Shown one piece after another: positions 24,659-35,800 of a stretch of DNA of 64,000 nt. The notes under the pieces are model-generated. The model did not search any database and had not been told where the DNA came from. It saw only the letters and a program-made list of their open reading frames with translations. How positions within the stretch are numbered: position 1 is the first letter of the stretch; each line of letters starts with the position of its first letter. Origin of the DNA: Wolfiporia cocos (taxonomy: Eukaryota > Basidiomycota > Agaricomycetes > Polyporales > Phaeolaceae); contig JACCLO010000007.1 in assembly GCA_029448655.1 (NCBI GenBank), forward strand, positions 930,001 to 994,000. Reading direction: 5' to 3'. A program made the translations under genes and the position numbers.

Positions 24659-26302
24659 ATGCCCGCCGAACAAACCAACGCCAACACCATCAACCAGGGA
24701 CCCGTTCCCTACGACACTGCTCGCCGCCCCCGCCCTCGTCCGGTGGCAAGGAGCACCAACACGGAAACCGCGAGGTTTCGCCGACGACAGGCCGAGATCG
24801 AAGCAGCTGCCGAAGATCTTGGCCGTCCTGTCACAAGAATGTACAATCTTATTCATTCCTCTCCTATTCTATGGATACACCCTACTATACGAGTCCAAGG
24901 GTCCTCATTAAAGCCCTTAAGGCCTAAGCCATGCGGCGCGCCCATTACTGGACGCGTCCGACTTGTGTATCACGCTTAAAGAGTAAGTCATGTGATCACG
25001 ACGTGCATGCAGGTGACCGCGTATGCGGCACCTGACTTAGCGATCACGACACCGCGTCAAAGCGTCCCCTTCAGCGGGCCGCTGATGCCTTGTCAATGAC
25101 AGATCGGCGGCCGCCATTACTGGCCGGCCGCTTACATATACATAACGACGTCTTAGCAACGCCGATAGGGCTGCGCACGGACATTCACGTTAGGGCAGGT
25201 AGTTAGCTAGTAGTTACCTGTCCCCTCATGTATATATAGTCCGGTCTGAGGTCTTAGCACCTCAGACCTAATATTCTCATCGTATGGGCTTAGGCCCTCT
25301 TGGTGATACCTCCCCACTGAGTGCCCGCTCTGCCTCGTCCTCTCGTCCAACATCGATGCCTTGACTGAGGGCTTACCTCTATAATATACATACTTGAGTT
25401 CTCCCTCGCCTACGCCGAGTCATAGGCTATGCCTGGGGGTTTAGGAGCACAGCTGGTCGGTCCATCTTGTGATACGTCCTTATTGCACCGATCGCAGAGG
25501 ACGCATTCACCTCACTCGCACGATGACGGGTCACGATACGATAGTAGACCATATACCCGCTCGACTAACACAAGAAGAGCGAGACGCCATTCATGCAGAA
25601 GGAGTAGAGGAGCGCAAGCGCGCAGATATCAGGCGTCAGCGAGAGGAGAAGCGAGCGGCCGATAAGCTCGCTAAGTCAGCCGCCCGGGCTGCGGAGATTG
25701 CTGAAAGGCTTCGCCGCGAAAGGGAAGAAAGAGAAGTGAAGGAAGAGTATGAGAGAAAGAAGCAGGCTCACGAGGACTATATGATCTTTGGAGAGGGTCG
25801 GTTCACGGCAGAGGAGCGACTCGCAAGGATAGCGAACCAAGCCAAGGTTCACGCCTGGAAGGACGAGATTCGTCACACCCTCCCGATCTGGATTGACTGG
25901 CACGACATCACCTGCAGCAAAGTACAATGGGCCGCCTGCCTTAATGGGTGGCCCACGCTAGCGCAAGCAACGCGCAAAATCGACCAAGTTAAGAAAACGG
26001 CACGAGCCTGTCACGTGACCTGTGACCCCGACTCGTTCAAAAACATGATGGACAAGTTCGAGGACATTGAGGTCGCCATACTCAGTTGGAAGCAGTGTTG
26101 TCTGTGCTTGCAGACAACCAATGGAGAACGTCGCCGTTTCATACGCGACATCAAGAAATTGACGATGGACATAATATTCAAACACGATATCGACATGGAG
26201 ATCGAGATCATCGTCAACAAAATCGCAGAACTCAAAATGTCCTTTCCCCGCGTCTTCTCTTACGAATTCACGGATGTCAATATGGAGGAGGACTCGGACT
26301 AG
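24659..26302 (+). pseudogene. Pre-gag ORF of Element 3, split by a solo LTR
   Basis: The frame begins at ATG 24659, is interrupted after 24828 by a solo LTR plus its 5-bp duplication, and resumes at 25480 in the matching frame to a stop at 26302. The two parts give about 330 codons. The middle is a highly charged Arg/Glu/Ala coiled coil, followed by a conserved-looking helical C-terminal region. It occupies the same place, between LTR and gag, as the 307-codon ORF of Element 2 and shares its layout: Pro-rich or charged N-terminus, Lys/Arg/Ala coiled coil, helical tail. No known domain is recognised. Without the LTR insertion the frame would be intact. Confidence 0.68.
24829..25474 (+). mobile_element. 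Solo LTR with target duplication CGTCC, inside the pre-gag ORF
   Basis: A 646-bp segment starts TGTCACAAG and ends CTTGTGATA, an inverted match of the start with one change. CGTCC flanks it at 24824-24828 and 25475-25479. The host ORF reads through in frame when the segment and one duplication are ignored, which confirms the borders. Confidence 0.9.
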
Positions 26303-26473
26303 CGTAGAAATACCTAGCTTGTATATTTTTATAGGCAATGTATAGCAGAAATGCATACACGTTGAAACACGGCTGAACACGGCATTGACTACTTCAAGAG
26401 GACTATACAAGGATTCTAAGGAAACGGAACGACCGTTTGCGTGAGATACTAACACTTGATCAATTGTAGAAAC

Positions 26474-27961
26474 ATGACTACGCCACAATCCCCCGTGCAG
26501 ACTCCCACGCGCATTCGTACCCCAGTCGGTACTACACCCCCGGGTGGAGAAACCAAGATACGCTCTACAACAAGAGCGAGGAATTACATTCCCGAGTTCC
26601 TACAGGAGACGGTGCTTCCAGAAATGGAGCCCATCAGCCTCGCCAGCCGACTATCGGCAACCACTACCGGATGGCCGGTACTACCCACACCATACGGAGT
26701 CTACCGACTCCTTTGACGACGCACCCCAGACCACATCCAATGGCCGGGCGATGTCACGGTACGGGAAGCAATGATCGCCAACGTCGAAAGCGACCCCGAA
26801 CAATTGCGCGACCCACTAGAAATAGGGTGGAACGCCACAAACACGGCTGTCGACATCAGCCAGGCTTACTCAGACCTCGCGGTCCACACCCTCCGCCGGC
26901 AACTCGATAGCAGGTTCAAACAAATGTTCCAAGTCGCCGACCTGCAAACAGCATACATCCGGCGCCTGGAAGGAAGAATCGAAGCATTGGAGACGGCTGT
27001 CCCAACCAGCAGCACAGTATCACAAACCGCAATGGACTTGCTCGAAGCTCGCATCAAGCGACTCGAAAAGCAACCCGCCGCCTCCACATCCTCCGCCGCC
27101 CTAACTACGTTAGAGGCAAAAGTAAAGCAGCTCGAAGCTCAGCTCGCTGCAGTACCCACATCCACAACAGCGCCCACCGGGCAAATCACCATCAGGCAGC
27201 CCGTCGAAAGGGCACCAACATTTGACGGCGAAGACTCCAAGACTCCGGTCAAAGAGTGGCTTCAGAAGATGAAGCTGTACTTCGCTGATGCCGGCATCAC
27301 CGTCGAACGCAAGCAGATCGTCAAGGCGGTCCGCTCCCTCACTGGACAGGTGTTCCAGTATCAACAAGACAGGATCACAAAAGCCGCCGATCCCACACAA
27401 TCCCTCGGCACCTGGAAGGAGTTCGAAGAACAGATGACGAACACCTACGGGAAGAAGTCGGAGAAGGAAATCGCACTGAAGGAAATAGAAAAATACTTCG
27501 GCGATGAGGGAAAGAAGAAGGCAAAAGCCGACTTCTTCAAATACGCAGGACGTCTTTGTGTGCTGCAAAGCCACACTAAGACAGAGAACACTATGATGCT
27601 GAATAAGCTGAAGGAGTGCCTGCCGGAGAAGGTTATCAATGCCTTCGCCCTCATGGAGGTCATGGCGGTGGGACAGATCCCCACCGACTGGGACAAGTAT
27701 CTCGACAAAGCAATCGAGCTCTACAAGATCCAGTATCGGCACGAGCTTACGGGCTCAATATTCAAAGACAATGCCACAAAAGTGAAAGCCCTGGAGGCGG
27801 CAAAAAAGGCCTCCAACAACACTACGTTGCAAACCAGTGCACCTGCAAAGGGCACCAGCGGTGGCGACCGCCCAAAGTCGGACAAGCCGATACCCGCAGA
27901 CGCACGTACCGGTGCCTACTGGTACTATGTGGACAGTCTAAAAAGACACGTCCTGAAGTGA
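26474..27961 (+). pseudogene. Gag of Element 3 with one in-frame TGA, truncated
   Basis: A 495-codon frame starts at ATG 26474 and continues past a TGA at 26714-26716. It has a coiled-coil region (about residues 150-230) and a retrotransposon capsid-like region from about 250 (PTFDGEDSKTPVKEWLQKM), similar to gag of Elements 2 and 5. The C-terminus, where a zinc knuckle would be expected, is missing: the terminal TGA is the first three bases of the adjoining LTR. The protein would not be functional. Confidence 0.78.
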
Positions 27962-28408
27962 CACAGATCAACTGTGGGACTCACACTATAAGCTTTTTGA
28001 GGCGACTTGAAGAGTTGCTGAAGCTTGGTGAGGGAGCTGATAAGCACAAGGAAGTAGATGTTTACTCGATGCGATAGCAAAGAACAAATCTAAGGCTTAT
28101 CCGCTGAGATAGCCCTACTTATATACATGCTTTGTTTGGTTACCGGTAAGGGAACCAAACATGAAGGTGGTCTGTGCGCAGACATAACTAATATGGTTAA
28201 GTCGTAAACTACAGTAGACCATGTGCGCCGGTAATGGCCGCACCAGTAAGAGCGTTTGTTTGGACCATAGGTCCATGTTGTGGAAGTGGCTGTAGCTACG
28301 TTAGTAAGCCATGCATGTGATTCTTATATACCGGTATCGGGATATGAGTAATCGTAAGGTCATTGGCATGTGATAACGAGCGGGCCGCTTATCCAATTAT
28401 ACTGACAT
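27960..28408 (-). repeat. Truncated LTR related to the Element 2 LTR
   Basis: It begins TGACACAGATCAACTGTGG and aligns along its length with the first ~440 bases of the LTR at 32091, with many differences. It stops at ACTGACAT exactly where the LTR of Element 1 begins. So an Element-2-family insertion landed in Element 3 gag, and Element 1 then landed in it. Confidence 0.85.
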
Positions 28409-29338
28409 TGTTACGGTTATTTTGATTTTTCGAATATCGACAGAACTCACCACTGGGCGAATACGATACAGGGACTTGTTGCGCAACCAACTCCCCTGGC
28501 TACTCGAGATCTTACTGGGCGCATCCCCAGTTGTACTAGTCTACAGGGCTCGTTTCATCTTTGGCAGATCCAACCCTGCCACCGTTTCATGTTCATCGTT
28601 TATTAGCTGATAGATGGCGTTCAACCGCCATCATTCCTATCTATCGTCTCAGATATGTCACTCCATACTTATCAGACGTTTGGGACTATAGCGTAGATAG
28701 TATCGGTGGCATCTGGGACAGACTTGACCCCTGAAACCTAACGTAGTATAAAAACGCATGTACTTACCGTCGAGGCTCTTCAGCTCGACCTTGTTGTATA
28801 AACAAGAAGTCTTATACTCATTCTCAAACGTAGGAAACTACGCTCAGTATTTCTCACTCGAGCAATCGAACGACTAAGTCCTCGAAGTGCACACTGACTT
28901 CTCGGACTTAGGCAAGTCTTATATTCTATTCGACTCGCACTTGAACAGATTATATCCTCTAACGCGTATTGGATATTAACCGATCTCCTAAGGACTTCAC
29001 TTAGGACCCGAAGGCATCTAACGAGTATTTGCCTTGCATACGGCGACATGCCTACGTGCAGAAGAACGATCTATATTCGCGACTCGAATATACGAACGGG
29101 TATTCGACCTGTAACAACCCGAAGGCATCTAACGAGTATTTGCCTTGCATATGGCGGCGTGCCTACATGCAGAAGAACGATCTATATTCGCGACTCGAAT
29201 ATACGAACGGGTATTCGACCTGTAACAACCTGAAGGCATCTAACGAGTATTTGCCTTGCATATGGCGGCGTGCCTACATGCAGAAGAACGATCTATATTC
29301 GCGACTCGAATATACGAACGGGTATTCGACCCGTAACA
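28409..29338 (+). repeat. 5' LTR of Element 1
   Basis: A 930-bp LTR starting TGTTACGGTTATTTTG and ending ATTCGACCCGTAACA. TATAAAAA at 28747-28754 lies 35 bp before the predicted RNA start AGCTCGACCTT (28782-28792). The last third is a triplicated 111-bp unit. The upstream part resembles the Element 4 LTR more than it resembles the 3' LTR at 46837. Confidence 0.86.
29008..29338 (+). repeat. Three tandem 111-bp units ending at the LTR terminus
   Basis: AAGGCATCTAACGAGTATTT recurs at 29011, 29122 and 29233. Each unit ends with GGTATTCGACC, T or C, and GTAACA, so each carries a copy of the LTR 3' end. The other two LTRs of this family here (46837-47465 and 60934-61641) have a single unit. Confidence 0.92.
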
Positions 29339-29339
29339 G

Positions 29340-29350
29340 AAGGTCGAGCT
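29340..29350 (+). promoter_or_regulatory. Self-priming site (PBS) of Element 1
   Basis: AAGGTCGAGCT begins one base after the LTR end and is the exact 11-nt complement of AGCTCGACCTT at 28782-28792. That is the predicted 5' end of the transcript, 35 bp below the TATA box. No tRNA-type TGG start is present. Confidence 0.75.
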
Positions 29351-29384
29351 TATCACACCCTCACCTACCACGGTGTAAGGGCAC

Positions 29385-31232
29385 ATGATATTTGGACCAG
29401 AATTCCCAGCACGACTGATTGAACTCTTGCCCGAGGACATTCAGGGAGTCTACAGACTCAACCAATACGAGTGGACTGACACCATTGGAGCCTTCCGTAA
29501 CCGCGGAGGAATTGTTGTCATTCCCAGAGAAGATAGGGCATCGAAGTGGGTACAAGTATACCCCTCCGCAGGAACGACCGCTTGGGAAATAACGCGTGAA
29601 GCGTTCGAACGATTCGGAGAAATCCCTCCGATGTCAACCGCGACGTTGACCGAAAACGAAACCGAAACCATCAACAGAACCTTCGATGCCGATGGAAATA
29701 CGAATCAGCCTTCGGGCGCCACAGGAATGGCAGGAATTGAGCGCATCGGAGATGATGGGAGAAATCCTGGAAACTTTACAGGAACAGATAACAGCCAGAC
29801 CGGAGGACAGGACCCTCCAGGATTTGTATCTGCTTTTGCGCAGAGTGGGATTGGGCCTATGGCTGGAGGAACAGACCTCTTTGGAAACCCCCCACAGAAC
29901 GCACCCGGAATGGGTAGTGGAAAAAATCCGTCTTGGACTAGCCCAAGCGGAGGAATGGGAACGACAAACCCAGGAACATGGCCTTCAGGCCTATTTGGAC
30001 GAACCTCCGCAGGTACAAGCGGAGGAGGACTGGGAGGAAACTTCGGACTCGGAGGAGGGAATACCCCCCCTCCTGGAGGACTCGGAGGAGGAACCCCCGC
30101 GAACCCCGGAGGAGGAAACCCTGGAGGGAACCCAGGGAACCCCGGAGGAAACTCAGGAAACCCGGGTGGAGGATACCCGGGAGGAGGAGGACCCCCAGGA
30201 GGGCCTCCACCACCGAATGCGCCGCAGCCTCAACCTCCGGCGCCGAACCCGTACTACCGACCCCCAATGATAAAGATCAATCCCCCAGACGTATTCGACG
30301 GGGAACGATCCGACATGCAGAACTTCATAAACCAGTGCAATTCCTGGTTTACAATGTACGAAACGTCATTCCAGAACGACGTTCAGAGAGTGATTTTTAT
30401 CCTCTCTTATATTTCGGACAAGGGGAAAACGGGCCAATGGAAACAGAATTATCACCGGGTTTATACCAACCCCCAGACGAAACGATTCTTCCCGCCTAGT
30501 CTTGCACAGTTTGATGCAGACTTCCAGAAAGCCTTCGGAGCCATCGAAGAGGTACAGAAGGCGCGGAAGAAAATCCTGGACGTAACCCAGGACAGGAAGG
30601 ACATCGATGATTATATCACCGAGTTCAACAACCAGGCCGGAAAGGCCCAGTACGATCGATACAGCGCGGACGGAAACGCGCTGCTTATAACCCTATTCGA
30701 GAAAGGGTTACCTGAACATACGACCCGATACATCATTGGCGTTCGGCCGCTACCAGCGACCATTGATGAATGGCAGTCTGCTGCCTCGTACTATGAAAAT
30801 ACGTACAAGATATTCTTGAAACGGGACAAACCGTTTGTCAAGAAAAAGGCTTGGCAAGCCTCGAACCAGAATAACGGACGCACTAGTGCTCCACAGACAA
30901 CCGCACCGAAAGATCCGAACGCGATGGATGTAGATCGAATGACCACCCAGGAAAGGGACGATCACATCAAGAAGGGAAAATGCTTCACCTGTCATCAGCC
31001 AGGACATATGTCGCGAGACTGTCCAAAGAGGCCGAGGAAGCCAGCCCGCCCTAAGCGGACTACTCGAAAGACCGAAGAAGAAGAAGCCGAGCAAGAAGCT
31101 CGCATCGAAGAAGTCTCTGAGGAAGAGACTGAATACATCACCACTAACAGAGCGGTCACAGCGATTAGGGCCCTGAAAGCCAAGAACCCCGAGCTCCTAG
31201 CACAGCTCGTAGAAGAACAGGATTTTGCCTAG
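29385..31232 (+). CDS. Gag of Element 1
   Basis: A 615-codon open frame from ATG 29385 to TAG 31230-31232. The N-terminal ~100 residues are ordinary; about residues 125-290 are Gly/Pro/Asn-rich low complexity. From about 295 comes a capsid-like region (PPDVFDGERSDMQNFINQ) and a CCHC zinc knuckle, CFTCHQPGHMSRDC, followed by a basic tail. It would form the RNA-packaging particle. The next frame (protease) is in the -1 phase and overlaps the gag end. The frame is intact although the rest of the element is broken. Confidence 0.88.
   Translation: MIFGPEFPARLIELLPEDIQGVYRLNQYEWTDTIGAFRNRGGIVVIPREDRASKWVQVYPSAGTTAWEITREAFERFGEIPPMSTATLTENETETINRTFDADGNTNQPSGATGMAGIERIGDDGRNPGNFTGTDNSQTGGQDPPGFVSAFAQSGIGPMAGGTDLFGNPPQNAPGMGSGKNPSWTSPSGGMGTTNPGTWPSGLFGRTSAGTSGGGLGGNFGLGGGNTPPPGGLGGGTPANPGGGNPGGNPGNPGGNSGNPGGGYPGGGGPPGGPPPPNAPQPQPPAPNPYYRPPMIKINPPDVFDGERSDMQNFINQCNSWFTMYETSFQNDVQRVIFILSYISDKGKTGQWKQNYHRVYTNPQTKRFFPPSLAQFDADFQKAFGAIEEVQKARKKILDVTQDRKDIDDYITEFNNQAGKAQYDRYSADGNALLITLFEKGLPEHTTRYIIGVRPLPATIDEWQSAASYYENTYKIFLKRDKPFVKKKAWQASNQNNGRTSAPQTTAPKDPNAMDVDRMTTQERDDHIKKGKCFTCHQPGHMSRDCPKRPRKPARPKRTTRKTEEEEAEQEARIEEVSEEETEYITTNRAVTAIRALKAKNPELLAQLVEEQDFA
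29686..30270 (+). other. Overlapping 194-codon frame inside gag
   Basis: In the +1 phase relative to gag, ATG 29686 opens 194 codons with a protein-like composition: amphipathic Leu/Glu/Gln-rich stretches (LQDLYLLLRRVGLGLWLEEQ) and an acidic Pro/Glu tail. Over the same bases the gag frame reads as Gly/Pro/Asn low complexity. Either this is a chance shadow, or the true Gag once used this frame here. Unproven. Confidence 0.35.
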
Positions 31233-32090
31233 GAGGGAAGCCCACGGTCTTACCCTCCGAGAAAGCAGCGCATGTAATTACCTCGTTTGAGAAGAATCGA
31301 TCCCTCTTCATCCCGGTAATCATGACGCTGGCAAAACCCGTGAAGTGCAATGCACTAATCGACTCAGGAGCAATGTCAAACCTGATCCACAGCAGAGTGG
31401 TAGAAAAATACAAGGTGCCCACGCAACCCTTGAAGAACCCGATCATCGTCAAGAATGTTGACGGAACAGAAAACAAAGATGGGTGAATAGACTGAGAAGC
31501 CACCATACTACTACGATATCCGAAGACCCAGAAAACGCGAAAAGTCCGATTCCTGGTAGGATCAATCGGAACAGAGAATATGATTCTAGGGTATGGATGG
31601 TTAAAAGACGAAAACCCCACTATCGACTGGAAGGACCAAACAGTCGATGTACGATCAATACTAGGGGCAGAAGAAAAGAAACAGGAAGCCACGATCCGAA
31701 TGGATGCAGTGGAGATGGTAGTTGCCCCAGAAGGGAAAATTCCAACAAGGGGGACCCAAGAAGCTGCAGGGTATGACCTTTACGCCGCAGAAGAAACCGA
31801 GATTCCCGCTGGAGGATGGCAACTCGTCTCCACAGGAATAAAAATGAAGATCCCGAAGGGATCGTATGGAAGGCTGGCCGGACGATCAGGCAACACCCTC
31901 AGACACGGATTAGTAGTACAAGCCGGAGTCATAGACTCGGACTACCGAGGAGACGTCGGAGCCATCGTCTTCAACTACTCAGACAAAGCACACAGAATTA
32001 TCCCGGGCATGCGAATAGCCCAGATAATTTTCGAACGGCACCTCATCCCCGACATTATAGAGGTCGAGACCTAGATGAAACAGAATGAGG
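31232..32090 (+). pseudogene. Protease-dUTPase part of Element 1 Pol (broken)
   Basis: The frame is in -1 phase to gag. The aspartic protease motif LIDSGA is at about 31357-31374. Two in-frame TGA stops follow at 31484-31486 and 31493-31495. Then comes a trimeric-type dUTPase: motif 1 AGYDLYAAEE, motif 2 GRLAGRSGN, motif 3 GVIDSDYRGD, motif 4 GMRIAQII. The frame hits TAG at 32072-32074, but shifting by one base gives LDETE directly before the Element 2 insertion, and motif 5 (RGEKGFGSTD) continues on the far side at 42061. A 1-nt deletion just before 32072 therefore explains the stop. By family, dUTPase hydrolyses dUTP to limit uracil in cDNA. Confidence 0.85.
32086..32090. repeat. Left target duplication of Element 2
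   Basis: TGAGG precedes the left LTR and CGAGG (42061-42065) follows the right LTR. The one-base difference is probably a later C-to-T change in the left copy, since CGA restores the Arg of dUTPase motif 5. Confidence 0.7.
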
Positions 32091-32789
32091 TGACACAGAC
32101 TAGACTGTGGGACTCACACTATAACTTTGTTAGCGACTTGAAGGAGTTGCTGGAAGTTGGTGAGGAGGCTAGTGGGCGCAAGCAGAGATGTTATGTAACT
32201 GTGCGAATGCAGAGAACAAATCTAAGGCTTATCCGCAGTGATAGCCCTACTTATATACATGCATTGTTTGGTTACCAGTAAGGGAGCCAAACATGAAGAC
32301 GGTCTGTGCGCAGACATAACTAATACAGCTAAGTCGTAAACTACAATAGACCATGTGCGCCGGTAATGGCCGCACCAGTAAGATCGTTTGTTTGGACCGT
32401 AGGTCCATGTTGTGGAAGTGGCTGTAGCTACGTTAGTAAGCCATGCATGTGATTCTTATATACCGGCATCGGGATATGAGTAATCGTAAAGGCATTGACA
32501 TGTGATAACGAGCGGGCCGCTTATCCAATTGTACTGACATAGCCCGGTATCGGGATATGAGCAAAGCACGTGACACCGGAGGTTAGTCCGCTGAGTCATT
32601 GACGCGTACAAACGTGTTATGTACGTGTTGTTATGACAAGTGGACGTATACCGCGTTGTGTACGTGTTGTTTGGTTGCGTGTACGTGTAGACGGGCGCTT
32701 AGCAGCGTAAATGTCTACAAGGTCGTAGAAATACCAGATAAATAGGTAAAAATACGGGAAAAATAGTGGCATGTCCCAAATCTGTGACA
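32091..32789 (-). repeat. 3' LTR of Element 2
   Basis: 699 bp; on the minus strand it starts TGTCACAGATTTGGGAC and ends AGTCTAGTCTGTGTCA. I found no difference from the right LTR on reading both through. It is preceded on the minus strand by the polypurine tract. Confidence 0.95.
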
Positions 32790-32802
32790 TTACCCCCTCT
32801 TC
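32790..32802 (-). promoter_or_regulatory. Polypurine tract of Element 2
   Basis: On the minus strand GAAGAGGGGGTAA directly abuts the 3' LTR. This is the plus-strand DNA priming site. Element 5 has nearly the same tract (GAAAAGGGGGTAA) before its LTR, supporting relatedness. Confidence 0.8.
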
Positions 32803-32828
32803 AGGTTTCATTGTCCCTAATGGAACGA

Positions 32829-35800
32829 TTACTTTCCTGTGGAGCTGAAACCACCAGTACCGCGCTCGGATTTAATCTTTTCAAAGTAAGATTTTCCGTG
32901 TAGCGTAATGTGCGGGTCCTTAGCAACTTCGCAGATGAGCTGAGCAATCTTATCACCGGCCCGAATATCGATAGATATATCGGAGTGATTCCGGAGAATG
33001 ATGATTACTTCGCCTTGATAACCGTGGTCGATAACGCCACCCATTACGTCTATGCCTTTTCGGGCAAGACTAGAGCGGGGGGCGATACGTCCGTAAGTGC
33101 CGAAAGGTACCTGGATCTTCAGTTTGGTGTTGTATTCTGTCTGCCCGTGAGCTGGCAGAACGTCGCCTGTTGCAGTGTACAGGTCAAACCCAACCGAGTC
33201 CTTGGTTCCCTTTTCCGGCATTCGGCCGCCTTCACCGACTACGATTTTCAAATCCGCATTTTGGTTAATGTCCGCTGACATCCATCCCCCGTCGGGGTGT
33301 CTAACCATGCGCTGCTTAGGATCCTTCGCAAATTCTTCGCGATACTGCGGCCAGTCGTCTGGCCACGTGCATTCATCGGCTTCCCAGTCGTCGCTGTCAG
33401 GGTCGAAGACGTGAACTGCTTCTTTCCTTCTAGCTGATCGCCTGAGGGGGACGTCCTGCATTGGAATGGCATGTGAAGCCTTGTATTCCTGCAGAATGTC
33501 GTATGCCGTGTCGAGATCGGCTTCGCGTACCCAGGAGTCGTCATTGATACCGAACCCTTTCCATCGGATTCTGTATTCAACTCTTCCTGCACGGAGACGA
33601 TGATCTAAGATCTTCTCGACTTCCCATAATTCCTCGCCGTCGACCATTTCTGGTTGAGGCTCTGGTCTTTTCTGATGCACAGGGTCCTTGTACATGACCA
33701 ACTTGGAAGCGTGGAATACTGGGTGATAAGCCCTGTATTGCTCGTCCATGTGTACCTTAAAGGTGACCGGAGATAATTGTTCAATTATCTTAAATGGTCC
33801 CAAATAGTGTGGACTAAGACTTCTTTCGGAGTCTTGCCAGCTACGGGCGTCAACGAGAACTTTGTCGCCAACTTTAAACAGTACCGAGCGCTTATGTTGA
33901 TCATAGTACCAAGACCAGCGTTCAGCAGCCAGTTTCATAGCTGCCTTAGCTTGCTCTTGTGCTGACCATCTGGCGTAAGCAAATTGATTCAAGTCCGAGT
34001 ATTGCGTCGGCTTTAAATCCGTAGGTCCTGCATTGGGATGCCTTCCTAGTTCGACGAAGAATGGACTATTCTTGGTCGTCTCGCTAGCCGCGTTATTGTA
34101 CGCAAACTCTGCCGTGGGGAGATAGAACACCCAGTTATCTTTTTGGATAACGTCGATGTAGCATCGTAGGTATTGTTCTAGAATTTGGTTAATTCTCTCC
34201 GTTTGGCCGTCCGCTTGCGGGTGGTAGGCTGTCGTCATCGACCTCTGAATTCCCAATTGCTCGCACCATCCCTTGAATAACTCAGAAGAGAATTGTGGCC
34301 CTCTATCCGAAATGATTTGTTTCGGAAGTCCGTGATTCGGATAAATCCGAAGGTACAGGAGGTTCGCTAATTCCTTTGCCGAGATATTGTCTGACGTGGG
34401 AATGAAGTGTGCGCGCTTGGTCAATCGGTCCACTACTACCATAATGGCAGTGAATTGTTTGCGTTCGCCGCTAGGTGGTAAGTGAACGATGAAGTCGATT
34501 GTGATTGTGTCCCAGGGTGCTTCCGGTACTGGGAGCGGTTGCAGGGGTCCATACGGGGTCTGGTTGCGGTTCTTCATGCGCTGGCATGTGTCACAACCTT
34601 CCACGTATTGCTTCACCATCGTGGTCATTCCAGGCCACCAGTAATTACGTGATAGAAGTTCATAGGTCTTCCATCGTCCGAAGTGTCCGGCAGTCACATG
34701 GTCATGATGTAACTCCAGAATCTTCGTGCGCAATTCCTTAGGCTCTTTTGGAACGTACACTTTTCCTCGTCTGAGGAGTAATCCGGCCTCCATGTTCCAT
34801 TCCTGGAGATCTTTACCGAATTCCTTGGGACCACTTTTCAGTAGTTCCTGGTAATCTTTGGTAATCTGATCGTCCATGAGGGCTTGTCGGATTTGTCGGA
34901 GGAGGTCCTCGTCGCCTGATTGTATCTCCTGCTGTGACGCTTCTAGCGCCCTAACCGTGAAGTATTCCGGTTTCAGCAAAATTTGATCGCGATTATCGAG
35001 TTCCACCCCCTCTTCATGGTCTGGCCTCCGTGACAGAGGGTCAGCCGTGAGCATTGTTTTACCGGGTTTGTGGCACATGGTGAAGTTGAACCTTGTCAGG
35101 TAAAGACTCCAACGTGCCTGTCTCCGGGTTAGCCGTTGTGCCGATTTGAAATATGTCAGATTGAGGTGATCCGACCATACTTCAAACTTGTGTGGATGTC
35201 CTTCGAGGTAATGTCTCCATTCCTCTAGAGCGCGGATGATTGCGAGCAACTCCTTATCGTAAATCTCATAGTTCCTTTCGGGTGCTGCTAGAGATTTCGA
35301 GTAAAAGGCTACCGGGTGCCAGAGCTTATCCTCCGAAGAGTATTGTGATAGCACCGCACCAGTTGCGTAATCGGAAGAATCCGCTTCCACGCGGAACGGG
35401 GACTCCTGATCTGGGATCCGGAGTATTGGAGCCGATGTGAAAGCTTCCTTGAGAGTTTGGAAGGCTTCCGCTTGTTCGGGTCCCCAGTTCCACTGCGTGT
35501 TTTTCTTGGACAGTTCGGTTAACGGCTTAACCACTTTGGAGAAATCTTTAATGAACCGACGGTAGTAGTTGGCGAAGCCAACAAAGGCCTGGACGTCCTT
35601 CACCTTGGCAGGTGTAGGCCAGTCCATTACGCCGGCTACCTTCTTAGGGTCCATTTCGACTTTTCCTTTGGAAATGATCATTCCCAGGTATTCAATACTG
35701 CTTTGTTCGAAGAAGCACTTTTCAGGCTTCGCGAACAGGTCGTTGTCTTGCAAGATTTGTAATACTTGCTTGACAATACGACGGTGTTCCAACAGGTCGT

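Larger units (their letters stand above)
23190..27959 (+). mobile_element. Element 3: decayed Ty3/Gypsy retrotransposon (5' half)
   Basis: It consists of a 5' LTR (23190-24165, itself split by a solo LTR), a structured leader, a pre-gag ORF split by a second solo LTR, and gag with one in-frame stop. The element is cut at 27959, where an LTR of the Element 2 family begins, and no protease or polymerase of it remains. The gag capsid region resembles those of Elements 2 and 5, placing them in one superfamily. Confidence 0.82.

Noticed and set aside
27110..27742. 210-codon minus-strand frame opposite Element 3 gag
   Set aside because: Antisense of the capsid region, which is clearly coding on the plus strand.
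29005..29340. CRISPR-like repeat array
   Set aside because: The 111-bp units are contiguous with no unique spacers and form the end of an LTR.
31200..31260. Programmed -1 frameshift site between gag and protease in Element 1
   Set aside because: The phases fit, but I found no X-XXY-YYZ slippery heptamer; a simple mutation is equally likely in this decayed copy.
32040..32100. Second programmed frameshift (dUTPase to RT) giving a betaretrovirus-like layout
   Set aside because: Restoring one base makes dUTPase continue directly into motif 5, so a 1-nt deletion is the simpler explanation.
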